This document shows, one piece after another, positions 44,020-52,492 of a DNA stretch of 64,000 nucleotides. The DNA is from Micromonospora sp. NBC_01740 (GTDB lineage Bacteria > Actinomycetota > Actinomycetes > Mycobacteriales > Micromonosporaceae). The stretch covers positions 3,038,001 through 3,102,000 of the forward strand of contig NZ_CP109150.1 in NCBI RefSeq assembly GCF_035920365.1, in the 5' to 3' direction. How positions within the stretch are numbered: position 1 is the stretch's first letter; each line of letters opens with the position of its first letter. The notes beneath the pieces were generated by a model, which saw nothing but the letters and a program-made list of their open reading frames with translations, did no database searches and was not told the origin of the DNA. A program made the translations under genes and the position numbers.

Positions 44020-45222
44020 ATGTCCCACCTCGATCCCCACGGCAGCGCCGAGCCCCGCGGCTGGGACCGCCCCGACGCGCCCGCTCCCGCCCCGGCGCCC
44101 GCCCTCCCCTGGCCGGAGCCCGAGATCGATCCGGGTCGGTGGGACCGCCGTCCCGCCGTGCTCCCCGACGCGTACGCCGAGGCACCGGCCCGCTCCCGCC
44201 CGCACGCCGACGTGGCGGCGGCCGGTGAACCGGCGGCGATGAACGGCCAACGCGACCGTCCCGACGACTCGGATTACCCGACCACCCAGCTCGAACCGGT
44301 CCGGGACGTCGAGCCGGAGCCGGAGCCCGTGCCGCCTCCGGGCCGCCGGCAGCGCGGTCGGCGCCGGGCCGGCGCCGACCGGCCCCCGACCCAGCAGCCC
44401 GTTCCGAGTCGGGCCGGGCGCAACCTGCCGGCAGCCGTTGCCGTCGGCGTGGGCCTCGGCGCCCTGATCGTGGTGCCGCTGTTCTTCTACCGGACCGCCT
44501 TCCTGGTGGTGGTGGCCGCGGCGGTCGCCATCGGCATGTGGGAGATGGCCCGGGCGGTACGCCGCAGCGGCGCGCACCCGCCGCTGGTGCCGCTGATCGC
44601 CGGCGGGGTGCTCACCATCGGGCTGGCCTGGTTCTCCGGCCCCGACGCGCTCAGCCTCGGCCTGCTGGTGACCGTGCTGGGCACCATGGTCTGGCGGCTC
44701 GGCGACGGGCCGGGCGGCTTCCAGCGTGACCTGACCGCCGCCACCCTCATCGCCGTGTACGTGCCGTTCCTCGGCGGCTTCGCCGCGCTGCTGGCGGCGG
44801 TGCCCGAGGACGGCGACCTGCGGGTGCTGGTGACGCTGGCCGCGGTGGTCCTCTCCGACACCGGCGGGTACGCCGCCGGCGTCAGCTTCGGCAAGCATCC
44901 GATGGCCCCCTCGATCAGCCCGAAGAAGTCCTGGGAGGGCTTCGCCGGCTCGGTCACCGCTGCGGCGCTGGGCAGTGCCCTGCTGCTCTGGCTGCTCCTC
45001 GACGTGGCCCCGTGGTGGGGCGCGCTCTTCGGGTTGGCGATCTCCGGCGCCGCCGTCCTCGGTGACCTCGCCGAGTCCATGATCAAGCGGGATCTCGGGG
45101 TGAAGGACATGAGCAACCTGCTCCCCGGGCACGGCGGCCTGATGGACCGGTTGGACTCGATCCTCTTCGCGCTGCCGACCGCGTACCTGCTCCTGGCGGT
45201 CTTCGTCCCGGTGCTGGAGTGA
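44020..45222 (+). CDS. cdsA: Phosphatidate cytidylyltransferase
   Basis: A 400-residue membrane enzyme that makes CDP-diacylglycerol for phospholipid synthesis. The first 125 or so residues are a Pro/Arg/Asp-rich cytoplasmic extension found in actinobacteria. From about 137 there are roughly eight hydrophobic helices. The family signature is complete near the end: Ser-Met-Ile-Lys-Arg-Asp, Val-Lys-Asp, then Pro-Gly-His-Gly-Gly-Leu-Met-Asp-Arg-Leu-Asp-Ser. The GTG at 44017 directly before the ATG is an equally possible start. Confidence 0.94.
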   Translation: MSHLDPHGSAEPRGWDRPDAPAPAPAPALPWPEPEIDPGRWDRRPAVLPDAYAEAPARSRPHADVAAAGEPAAMNGQRDRPDDSDYPTTQLEPVRDVEPEPEPVPPPGRRQRGRRRAGADRPPTQQPVPSRAGRNLPAAVAVGVGLGALIVVPLFFYRTAFLVVVAAAVAIGMWEMARAVRRSGAHPPLVPLIAGGVLTIGLAWFSGPDALSLGLLVTVLGTMVWRLGDGPGGFQRDLTAATLIAVYVPFLGGFAALLAAVPEDGDLRVLVTLAAVVLSDTGGYAAGVSFGKHPMAPSISPKKSWEGFAGSVTAAALGSALLLWLLLDVAPWWGALFGLAISGAAVLGDLAESMIKRDLGVKDMSNLLPGHGGLMDRLDSILFALPTAYLLLAVFVPVLE

Positions 45223-45326
45223 GGCGTGAATCACCCGTCGTCAGTGGTCCCGCCCGGGCGGCGGGGGGCGATTCGGCACCTCCGGACAGGTGTGTCGGCC
45301 GTCCGGCGTGACAGACTGGACGCGCC

Positions 45327-46478
45327 ATGACGAGCTTGCCCCTGATTCCCGCAGACCCCGACGCCCCCGGGCGGCGGCCCGCGATGCCTCCCCGTCACCT
45401 CGCCGATCTCGACCTCGCCGGCCGCCGCGCCCTGGTCGCCGAGCTGGGGGAGCCGGCGTTCCGCGCCAAGCAGGTCTCCACCCACTACTTCGGTCGGCTG
45501 GTGCGCGACCCGGGGCAGATGACCGACCTGCCGGCCGCCACCCGGGAGAAGCTCGCCGACCAGCTCCTGCCCCGGCTGCTCACCCCGGTCCGCGAGCTGG
45601 CCTGCGACGACGGCGCGACCCGCAAGGCGCTCTGGCGGCTGCACGACGGCTCGCTGGTGGAGAGCGTGCTGATGGGTTACCCGGACCGCGTCACCGTCTG
45701 CATCTCCAGCCAGGCCGGCTGCGGCATGGCCTGCCCGTTCTGCGCCACCGGGCAGGCGGGGCTGACCCGCAACCTCTCCACCGCCGAGATCGTCGACCAG
45801 GCGGTCTACCTGGCCGGGGTGGCCGCCTCCGGAGCGGTGGCGGGTTCGCCGCCGCGCCTGTCGCACGTGGTCTTCATGGGCATGGGCGAGCCGCTGGCCA
45901 ACTACTCCCGGGTGGTCGCGGCGATCCGCCGGCTGGTCGCCCCGGCGCCCGAGGGGCTCGGGCTGTCGCAGCGCCACATCACGGTCTCCACGGTGGGCCT
46001 GGTCCCGGCCATCCGCCGACTGGCCAGCGAAGACCTCTCGGTGACCCTTGCGTTGTCGCTGCACGCCCCCGATGATGAGCTGCGCGACGAACTCGTGCCG
46101 GTCAACCAGCGCTGGAAGGTGTCCGAGGTGCTGGACGCGGCGTGGGACTACGCGGCCCGCACGGGGCGTCGGGTGTCGATCGAGTACGCCATGATCAGAG
46201 ATGTGAACGACCAGCCGTGGAGAGCCGATCTGCTCGGGCGGCTGCTGGCCGGGAAGCTGACCCACGTGAACCTCATCCCCCTCAACCCGACTCCGGGCAG
46301 CCGTTGGGACGCCAGCCCCAAGCCGGTCGAGCGGGAGTTCGTCCGGCGGCTGCGCGAGGCCGGGGTGTCGACGACCGTGCGGGACACCCGGGGTCGCGAG
46401 ATCGACGGAGCGTGCGGGCAACTCGCCGCCGCCGAGGACATTGACACCGACACCGACCGGGCCGGGGAGAAGGCGTGA
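45327..46478 (+). CDS. rlmN: 23S rRNA/tRNA adenine-C2 methyltransferase
   Basis: A 383-residue radical-SAM methyltransferase that makes m2A2503 in 23S rRNA and m2A37 in some tRNAs. The cluster motif Cys-Gly-Met-Ala-Cys-Pro-Phe-Cys binds the 4Fe-4S centre. Val-Phe-Met-Gly-Met-Gly-Glu-Pro-Leu is the AdoMet-binding strand. The methylated catalytic cysteine is in Ile-Asp-Gly-Ala-Cys-Gly-Gln near the C-terminus. It follows cdsA by 104 bp, the common actinobacterial order. Confidence 0.96.
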   Translation: MTSLPLIPADPDAPGRRPAMPPRHLADLDLAGRRALVAELGEPAFRAKQVSTHYFGRLVRDPGQMTDLPAATREKLADQLLPRLLTPVRELACDDGATRKALWRLHDGSLVESVLMGYPDRVTVCISSQAGCGMACPFCATGQAGLTRNLSTAEIVDQAVYLAGVAASGAVAGSPPRLSHVVFMGMGEPLANYSRVVAAIRRLVAPAPEGLGLSQRHITVSTVGLVPAIRRLASEDLSVTLALSLHAPDDELRDELVPVNQRWKVSEVLDAAWDYAARTGRRVSIEYAMIRDVNDQPWRADLLGRLLAGKLTHVNLIPLNPTPGSRWDASPKPVEREFVRRLREAGVSTTVRDTRGREIDGACGQLAAAEDIDTDTDRAGEKA

Positions 46479-46509
46479 CCGGGCGTAGCGAACGAGACCA
46501 GGAGACATA

Positions 46510-47883
46510 GTGGCGAGTCAGGGTCAGCGTTTCCGGCGTAAGGCGCTCCGCCGGGGATACAAGGTCGACGAGGTCGACGCCTTCCTGGACCGGGTCGAGG
46601 CGACGCTCGACGGCCGGCCGGTGGGCGCCCCCGTCGCCTCCCAGGAGGTCCACGACGTCGTCTTCCGGGTCCGCTTCAACGGCTACGACGAGTGGCAGGT
46701 CGACCTGCACCTCGACCGGGTCGAGCGGCAGCTGGCCGAGCTGGAGGAGCGCGGTGGCGCCGGCGACCCCCGCGACGCCGACCGCCTCGGTCCGCCCGAC
46801 CGCATGGGCCCGCCCGACCGCATGGGTCCGCCCGACCGCATGGGCCCGCCCGACCGCATGGGCCCCCCGGTGCGCGACGACCGCGGCATGTCGCCGGTCC
46901 CGCAGCCGATGCCGCCCCGGCCGATGCCGGCACAGGCCGGTCCGCCCGGCGACCGCTACGGCCGCTACGACGAGCCCACCGGTGCCTTCGCCGGTGGCTA
47001 CGACGCCCCGCGGGGCGGCTACGAACCGCCGCGCGGCCCCGGTGGCCCCGGCGGACCCGGCGGCCCCGGCCCGATGGGACCGGGCGCCCCGATGGGCCAC
47101 GGCGCTCCGCCGCCGCGCGGCCTGCCCGCCGGCCCCAGCGGCTACGGCGACGGTCCCGGCAACTACGGCGATGGTCCCGGCAACTACGGCGACCGCCCCG
47201 GCAACTACGGTGACGGCCCCGGCGGTGGCTACGGCGACGGCCCCGGCAAGTACGGCGACGGTCCGGGCGGTGGCTACGGTGACGGCCCCGGCGGTGGCTA
47301 CGGTGACGGTCCTGGCGGCTACGGCGATCGCCCGGGCGGCTACGGCGACGGTCCCGGTGGCTACGGGGACGAGCCGCGTTTCGACGGGTTCGAGGCCGGC
47401 CGGCGCGCTCGCGCCGACATGACCGCCGAGATCCGGATGCCTGAGCGGGATCCGCGTGACATGCGGGGCCGGGGCCCGGCCGGGCCGCCTCCGCAGCCGC
47501 AGCCGGGCTTCGGCGGCCCACCGCACGCCGGTCCGCCGGTGGGTGGTCCGCCGGTCGCTGGCCCACCCGTCGGTGGCCCACCCGTCGGTGGCCCGCCACC
47601 GATGGTCGGCCCGCCGATGGCCGGCCCGCCCGGCAGCGACCTCTACCGCGTCGACCAGATCCGTCGCAGCTTCCAGGTGCGCCGGTTCGGCAGCGGGTAC
47701 GACCCCGACCAGGTCGACCGGTTCTTCGACACGCTGCTGGGCGGCATGCAGGGGCGCAACCCGATGCCGGTGAACCCGAAGGAGCTGGACACGCTGCGCT
47801 TCGGGCTGGTGCCCGGTGGCTACTTCGAGGCCGAGGTCGACGCCGCGCTCAAGGACGTGCAGGACATCCTGTTCGGCCGCTGA
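46510..47883 (+). CDS. DivIVA-domain protein with long Gly/Pro/Tyr repeats
   Basis: A 457-residue protein with three DivIVA-type short motifs. One is at the N-terminus (Leu-Arg-Arg-Gly-Tyr-Lys-Val-Asp-Glu-Val-Asp-Ala-Phe-Leu-Asp), a second follows at about 55-80 (Asn-Gly-Tyr-Asp-Glu-Trp-Gln-Val-Asp-x-His-Leu-Asp), and a third is near 390 (Gly-Tyr-Asp-Pro-Asp-Gln-Val-Asp-Arg-Phe-Phe-Asp). Between the second and third lie about 290 low-complexity residues: Asp-Arg-Met-Gly-Pro-Pro x4, a dozen Tyr-Gly-Asp-Gly-Pro-Gly units and Val-Gly-Gly-Pro-Pro runs. DivIVA-like proteins sense curved membrane and organise poles, but the usual long coiled coil is missing. GTG start. Confidence 0.8.
   Translation: MASQGQRFRRKALRRGYKVDEVDAFLDRVEATLDGRPVGAPVASQEVHDVVFRVRFNGYDEWQVDLHLDRVERQLAELEERGGAGDPRDADRLGPPDRMGPPDRMGPPDRMGPPDRMGPPVRDDRGMSPVPQPMPPRPMPAQAGPPGDRYGRYDEPTGAFAGGYDAPRGGYEPPRGPGGPGGPGGPGPMGPGAPMGHGAPPPRGLPAGPSGYGDGPGNYGDGPGNYGDRPGNYGDGPGGGYGDGPGKYGDGPGGGYGDGPGGGYGDGPGGYGDRPGGYGDGPGGYGDEPRFDGFEAGRRARADMTAEIRMPERDPRDMRGRGPAGPPPQPQPGFGGPPHAGPPVGGPPVAGPPVGGPPVGGPPPMVGPPMAGPPGSDLYRVDQIRRSFQVRRFGSGYDPDQVDRFFDTLLGGMQGRNPMPVNPKELDTLRFGLVPGGYFEAEVDAALKDVQDILFGR
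46783..46872 (+). repeat. 18-bp tandem repeat (Asp-Arg-Met-Gly-Pro-Pro), four copies
   Basis: Four 18-bp units that differ only at synonymous third positions of the glycine codon. They are in frame within the DivIVA-domain gene. Confidence 0.88.
47143..47376 (+). repeat. Tyr-Gly-Asp-Gly-Pro-Gly coding repeats, about twelve copies
   Basis: Units of 18 to 24 bp, each starting with a TAC codon, fill the central part of the DivIVA-domain gene. Synonymous differences between units show that they are not all recent copies. Confidence 0.88.
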
Positions 47884-47894
47884 TCCGCGTACGG

Positions 47895-47929
47895 CGAGGG
47901 CCCGCTCCCCGGTCGGGGGCGGGCCCTCG
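47895..47929. terminator. Terminator after the DivIVA-domain gene
   Basis: Arms 47895-47910 and 47915-47929 pair almost perfectly (CGAGGGCCCGC on the left) with a GGTC loop, 12 nt after the stop. The site also faces the convergent small membrane gene. Confidence 0.65.
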
Positions 47930-47983
47930 TGCGTGTGGCCTCCGGCGCGCGGACCGGTGCGACGCCGGCTGACGCGGGTGCGG

Positions 47984-48205
47984 TCAGGACCGCAGGCCGT
48001 TGCGCCGCAGCACGGTGTCGCCGATGACGATGAGCAGCAGCAGCACGGCCAGGCCGATCAGCCAGATGTTCTCGACCCTGCCCTCGTGGTTGCCGCAGAG
48101 CATCGCCAGCAGGGCCAGCGCGGAGACCACCGCGCCGATCCGCCCGGACTTGCGGTGCCCGGGCTTGTGCTGGTCTGGCGACGTTACCGGCTCGCTTCCT
48201 GCCAC
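47984..48205 (-). CDS. Small two-helix membrane protein (DUF2631-like)
   Basis: A 73-residue protein with a Lys/His-rich N-terminus (Asp-Gln-His-Lys-Pro-Gly-His-Arg-Lys-Ser), a first membrane helix (about 26-41), the loop Gly-Asn-His-Glu-Gly-Arg-Val-Glu-Asn-Ile-Trp, a second helix (about 50-66) and an Arg-Arg-Asn-Gly-Leu-Arg-Ser end. The pattern fits DUF2631, which from memory sits near dxr in actinobacteria; I could not verify this. GTG 48205 is supported by AAGGA 6 nt before. Function is unknown. Confidence 0.62.
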   Translation of the reverse strand: MAGSEPVTSPDQHKPGHRKSGRIGAVVSALALLAMLCGNHEGRVENIWLIGLAVLLLLIVIGDTVLRRNGLRS

Positions 48206-48511
48206 TGTCGGTCCTTCCCTCGCGATCGGATCTCCGGTTAGTCTGGCACGCCTCGTGCCGGGCCCGGCGCTGGGTCCGACCGATGGGGCGGACCGCACGA
48301 TCCGCACGGGCGCGGCGGGCGTCGGCCCGGGGTACGTACGAGGGCCGGCCGGGACTTCGGCACGGTGCCCGGCGTCGGGCAGGTGGCCGGGACCAAGGGC
48401 CCGGCTCCACCCGGGCGCATCGGCACTACCGGCGTCGCGGGTAGGTCGCCAGACTCCCTCCGGTAGCGTTTCTGGCGTACACCTTGTTTGTCGTTTTGAG
48501 GGGGAACTGCG
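48206..48511. other. Divergent gap before the NamH-like gene
   Basis: 306 bp, mostly GC-rich and without a supported gene. Near the plus-strand gene it turns more AT-rich. TAGCGT near 48464 and TACACC near 48478 are possible -10 elements, and GAGGGGGAA a few bases before the GTG at 48512 is a clear ribosome-binding site. Confidence 0.4.
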
Positions 48512-50095
48512 GTGCGAGTGACCGGTACGGGGCACGCCAGCATGCGGATCGACACGGCCGCGGGCAGCATCCTGTGCGACCCGTGGGTCAATCCGGCCTA
48601 TTTCGCCTCATGGTTCCCGTTTCCGGACAACTCCCTGCTCGACTGGGAGGCCCTCGGCGACGTCGACTATCTCTACGTGTCGCACCTGCACCGGGACCAC
48701 TTCGACGCGGCGCACCTGAAGCGCTTCGTATCGAAGGACGCCACCGTGCTGCTGCCCGCGTTCCCCACCTCCGAGATGGAGGACGAGCTGCGGGAGCTGG
48801 GCTTCACCAAGTTCCTGAAGGCGCCGAACGAGCAGGTCGTGGAGCTGGACGGCGGCCTGAAGATCATGATTCAGGCGCTGACCAGCCCGACCGACGGCCC
48901 GATCGGCGACTCGTCGCTGTGGGTGGAGTACGACGGGGTGCGGCTGCTCAACCAGAACGACGCCCGTCCCACCGACCTGAGTGCCTTCGCCGAGCTGGGC
49001 CACGTGCACGCGCACATGCTCCAGTTCTCCGGTGCGATCTGGTACCCGATGGTCTACGAGCTGCCGCAGGCGGCGAAGACGGCGTTCGGCAAGCAGAAGC
49101 GCGACCGGCAGTTCGACCGCACCTGGCGCTACATCGACGACCTGAAGGCCGACCACGTCTTCCCGATCGCCGGCCCGCCCTGCTTCCTCGACGACGAGCT
49201 GTGGCAGTTCAACGACATCCACGGCGACGAGGGCAACATCTTCCCCGACCAGTCGGTCTTCCTGAGCGAGTACGCCAAGGTCGGCGGCACCAACGGCGTC
49301 GTGCTGCTCCCGGGCAGCGTCGCGGAGATCACCACCTCCGGAGCCAGCACGACACACCCGGTGCCCGTGGAGGAGTTCTTCGCCAACAAGGTGGCCCACC
49401 TGGAGGAGATGCGCGAGCGCAAGCGGCCGGTCATCGAGGCCGAGAAGGCGTCCTGGCGGCACCCCGAGGTGGACGTGCTCAAGGAGATGCAGCGCCGGAT
49501 CGAGCCCCTGCTTGAGGAGTCGATCTACCTGGCCAAGGGGGTCGGCGGCCCGGTCCGCTTCGACCTGGTCAGCTACGACGGCGAGAGCGTCGAGTCGATC
49601 GTGGTGGACTTCCCGGGCAAGCAGGTCCGGCCGTACGCCGACGAGAAGGTCCGCTACCGGTTCCGCACCGAGCGGGCGTTGATCGAGCACCTGCTGCACA
49701 TCGGCGAGGTGGACTGGGTCAACTCCCTCTTCCTCTCCTGCCGCTTCTCGGCGGCCCGGATCGGCCAGTACAACGAGTTCGTCTACGCGTTCTTCAAGTG
49801 CCTCTCCACGGAGCGGCTCCAGTACGCCGAGGGCTGGTACGACGAGCACGAGCGGAGCACCGACGCCGAGGACATCACCCTCGGTGACTGGGTGGTGCAG
49901 CGGCGCTGCCCGCACCTGAAGGCGGACCTGACCCGGTTCGGCATCGTCGAGGGCGACCAGCTCACCTGCCAACTGCACGGCTGGAGGTTCGACCTGGCCA
50001 GCGGCCGGTGCCTGACCAGCGTCGGGCACAAGGTCCGGGCACACCGGGCCGGCGAGCAGCAGACCCCCGCCCCGGCGGGCGAGGTGGCCAGCTAA
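48512..50095 (+). CDS. namH: UDP-N-acetylmuramate hydroxylase-like protein (MBL fold plus Rieske domain)
   Basis: A 527-residue protein with two parts. Residues 1-300 are a metallo-beta-lactamase-like fold with Ser-His-Leu-His-Arg-Asp-His at 57-63. Residues about 430-505 are a Rieske 2Fe-2S domain with Cys466-x-His468 and Cys486-x2-His489. This pairing and the motifs Cys-Asp-Pro-Trp-Val-Asn-Pro-Ala-Tyr and Asp-Gly-Pro-Ile-Gly-Asp match, from memory, mycobacterial NamH (Rv3818), which oxidises the N-acetyl of UDP-MurNAc to N-glycolyl. Micromonospora walls are known to contain N-glycolylmuramic acid, which fits. A different MBL-Rieske oxygenase remains possible. Confidence 0.72.
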   Translation: MRVTGTGHASMRIDTAAGSILCDPWVNPAYFASWFPFPDNSLLDWEALGDVDYLYVSHLHRDHFDAAHLKRFVSKDATVLLPAFPTSEMEDELRELGFTKFLKAPNEQVVELDGGLKIMIQALTSPTDGPIGDSSLWVEYDGVRLLNQNDARPTDLSAFAELGHVHAHMLQFSGAIWYPMVYELPQAAKTAFGKQKRDRQFDRTWRYIDDLKADHVFPIAGPPCFLDDELWQFNDIHGDEGNIFPDQSVFLSEYAKVGGTNGVVLLPGSVAEITTSGASTTHPVPVEEFFANKVAHLEEMRERKRPVIEAEKASWRHPEVDVLKEMQRRIEPLLEESIYLAKGVGGPVRFDLVSYDGESVESIVVDFPGKQVRPYADEKVRYRFRTERALIEHLLHIGEVDWVNSLFLSCRFSAARIGQYNEFVYAFFKCLSTERLQYAEGWYDEHERSTDAEDITLGDWVVQRRCPHLKADLTRFGIVEGDQLTCQLHGWRFDLASGRCLTSVGHKVRAHRAGEQQTPAPAGEVAS

Positions 50096-50156
50096 CGGCG
50101 ATTTCCCCGCGCCCGCCGCCCCCGCCGGGTGACCATCAGGTCGACGAGGGGGTGAC

Positions 50157-50843
50157 GTGGCCGAGGGAGTGCGCAAGAGCGGTTACCGGTACCGACGTGA
50201 CCGGGAGATGGTCCGGGACGCCTCCCGGGTGGAGACGTTCAGCGACGGCGTCTTCGCGGTCGTGCTGACGGTGATGGCCGTCGAACTGCTCCAGAACGGC
50301 CCGGCGAGGGCCGGTGGGAGGGAGCTTCCCGACGCCCTCGCCCACGCCTGGCCGTCCTACCTGGCGTATGTGATCACCTTCGGCATCGCCGGCCAGATCT
50401 GGCTCGGCCACCACAACGTGTGGCGGTACGTGGTCCGGGTAGATCAGCTGCTGCTGGTGTTCAACCTGCTCGTGCTGCTCTTCGTGGCCGCGATCCCGTT
50501 CACCGCCGACCTGCTGTCGGACAACCTGCGCGGCGGGTCGACCGAGCAGCGGTTGACCGCCGCACTCTACTTCGGCACCGTGCTCGGCGAGTCGATCTTC
50601 TTCAACCTGAGCTGGTGGTGGGCACGGCGGCGAAGGCTGCTCCACCCCGATCTGGATCCCCGGCTGGCCCGTGCGGTGGCGCGGCGCCCACTGCTCTACC
50701 TGATCGCCTTCGCCTTCGTCTTCGTCAACGCGATCCTCAGCCTTCTGCTCTACCTGCTGCTCCTCGGTCTCTCCCTCATTCACCGTCCCGGCGACCTGCC
50801 CCCCGCCGAGGCCGGCGGCGAGGTCAGCGGCCAAGGTCGGTGA
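50157..50843 (+). CDS. TMEM175-family potassium channel-like membrane protein
   Basis: A 228-residue protein with six hydrophobic helices. The family signature in helix 1 is present: Arg-Val-Glu-Thr-Phe-Ser-Asp-Gly-Val-Phe-Ala-Val-Val. His-His-Asn in helix 3 also fits. Bacterial members form tetrameric potassium-selective channels, so an integral membrane ion channel is likely; selectivity is inferred from family. GTG start at 50157. Its 3' end overlaps the convergent oxidoreductase gene by 20 bp. Confidence 0.85.
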   Translation: MAEGVRKSGYRYRRDREMVRDASRVETFSDGVFAVVLTVMAVELLQNGPARAGGRELPDALAHAWPSYLAYVITFGIAGQIWLGHHNVWRYVVRVDQLLLVFNLLVLLFVAAIPFTADLLSDNLRGGSTEQRLTAALYFGTVLGESIFFNLSWWWARRRRLLHPDLDPRLARAVARRPLLYLIAFAFVFVNAILSLLLYLLLLGLSLIHRPGDLPPAEAGGEVSGQGR

Positions 50844-52419
50844 GGACGCGGCGGGCGGCGTTGTGGCCGGCGGCGCCGATGACGCTGCCGGCCGGGTGGC
50901 AGCCGGCGCTGCCCGCGTAGACGCCGTCGACACCGGTGGCGTACGGCATCCGATCGGTGAACGAGACCGTGTTGTCGACGTGGTGGATGTGCCCGCCGGT
51001 GATGCCGAAGTGCGCCTCGATGCCGGGCGGCGGCAGCGGCACGGCGTCGGCGATCAGGTCGGCGGTGCCCGGGGCGTACCGCTCGCAGATGCCGATCAGG
51101 CGGTCGACGTAGCCGGGCAGCGCCTCGCCCCAGGTGGCGCCGGCCAGCTCGTACGGCACCGACTGCACGAAGAGCGCCGACGAGTGGTGCCCCCGGCCGT
51201 CGGACAGCGACGGGTCCACGGTGGTGTGCAGGTACCACTCGATGGTCGGCTCGGCGGGCAGCCGACCCGCCTGCACGTCGGCCCACATGGCGCGCAGCGC
51301 CGCCATCGGCGACTCGCCGCCCCCACCGATCAGGGACTCCGAGCCGGGCAGCAGGTGGATGGTCGAGCCGAACGGGCTCGGGGAGCCCTGGGGCAGGCAG
51401 GAGAAGCGGGGCAGCCCGGTCAGCGCCAGGTTGAGCTTGAGCGTGGTGCCGGGGCGGCGGACCGCCGCCATCCGGTCGGCCAGCGGCGCCGGGAGCGCGC
51501 CGTCGGGCAGCAGGTCCATCAGCCGGTACGGGTCGCACGCGCCGAGCACCACCCGCGCGCCGATCTCCCGCCCGTCGGCGAGGACGACCCCGCTGGCCGC
51601 GCCGCCGTCCAGGGTGATCGCATGCACCGGCGTGCCGGTGCGGATCGTCGCGCCGGCGGCCCGGGCGGCGTCGGCGAACGTACGCGACACGGTGCCCATC
51701 CCGCCCTCGGCGATCATCCACGTGCCGTCGGAGCCGGGCAGCCGGCACATGTTGTGGACGAGGAAGTTGTGCCCGGTGCCCGGGTCGTCGGGGCCGGCGT
51801 TGAGCCCGGAGAGGCCGTCGGTGACCGCGTACATGCTCATCAGGAGCTCGGAGCGGAAGTCGAAGCGGGCCAGGTGGTCGGCGACGGAGCCGCGGACGAG
51901 GTCGACGAAGACCTGCCGCAGCGCCGGCCGGACGTACCGCTCGGCGGTCTCCTCGACGGGCAGCGGCTCGGCCAGCCAGGCCGGGGCGAGGTCGTCGCGC
52001 AGCGCGGCCAGCTCGGCCTGGAGGGCGTCGTCGGCGGCCACGTCGGCGGGGGAGAAGAACTCGGCGAGCTGCGCGCGGGTGGCCGCCGTGTCGCTGCCGA
52101 AGAGCAGGTACGGCGAGCCGGGGCCGCCGGGGGTGGGCAGGAAGTAGTGCGGGTCGCGGCGCAGCACGGGGATGCGCACGTCCAGCGTGGCGAGCAGTTC
52201 CGGCGGCATCAGCCCGAGCAGGTACGACCCGGTGGAGTGGCGCAGCCCCGGCACCTTCGGGAACGGCGCCTCGGTGCGGGTGGCCCCGCCGATGACGTCC
52301 GCCGCCTCCAGCACCAGCACGTCGAGCCCGGCGCGGGCGAGCAGGATCGCGGACACCAGACCGTTGTGCCCGGCGCCGACGATCACCACGTCGGCCCGGG
52401 GCGGCAGCTCGTCACCCAT
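50824..52419 (-). CDS. FAD-dependent phytoene-dehydrogenase-like oxidoreductase
   Basis: A 531-residue flavoprotein. The dinucleotide-binding fingerprint is Asp-Val-Val-Ile-Val-Gly-Ala-Gly-His-Asn-Gly-Leu-Val (about 9-21), followed by Leu-Glu-Ala-Ala-Asp-Val-Ile-Gly-Gly-Ala. The C-terminal FAD-binding end has Gly-Val-Asp-Gly-Val-Tyr-Ala-Gly-Ser-Ala-Gly-Cys-His-Pro-Ala-Gly-Ser. This matches the CrtI/retinol-saturase-like group. No other carotenoid genes are adjacent, so the substrate is open. TAGGCT lies 8 nt before the ATG at 52419, suggesting a leaderless message. Confidence 0.87.
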   Translation of the reverse strand: MGDELPPRADVVIVGAGHNGLVSAILLARAGLDVLVLEAADVIGGATRTEAPFPKVPGLRHSTGSYLLGLMPPELLATLDVRIPVLRRDPHYFLPTPGGPGSPYLLFGSDTAATRAQLAEFFSPADVAADDALQAELAALRDDLAPAWLAEPLPVEETAERYVRPALRQVFVDLVRGSVADHLARFDFRSELLMSMYAVTDGLSGLNAGPDDPGTGHNFLVHNMCRLPGSDGTWMIAEGGMGTVSRTFADAARAAGATIRTGTPVHAITLDGGAASGVVLADGREIGARVVLGACDPYRLMDLLPDGALPAPLADRMAAVRRPGTTLKLNLALTGLPRFSCLPQGSPSPFGSTIHLLPGSESLIGGGGESPMAALRAMWADVQAGRLPAEPTIEWYLHTTVDPSLSDGRGHHSSALFVQSVPYELAGATWGEALPGYVDRLIGICERYAPGTADLIADAVPLPPPGIEAHFGITGGHIHHVDNTVSFTDRMPYATGVDGVYAGSAGCHPAGSVIGAAGHNAARRVLTDLGR

Positions 52420-52427
52420 GCCGGTGG

Positions 52428-52484
52428 AGCCTAGCGCCCACAGGTCCCGCCGGTCAGCCCTTCCGCCGCCGGTCGGCCTAGGCT
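52428..52484. promoter_or_regulatory. Divergent pair of leaderless-type -10 elements
   Basis: A 73-bp gap separates two ATG codons. On the minus strand TAGGCT occupies 52433-52428, 8 nt before the oxidoreductase start. On the plus strand an identical TAGGCT occupies 52479-52484, 8 nt before the next gene. The symmetry suggests back-to-back promoters. Confidence 0.5.
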
Positions 52485-52492
52485 TGCCTGCC

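Noticed and set aside
47143..47376. Regular repeats in the DivIVA-type gene considered as a CRISPR or non-coding satellite
   Set aside because: Units vary mostly at synonymous positions and keep one frame, which shows they are coding.
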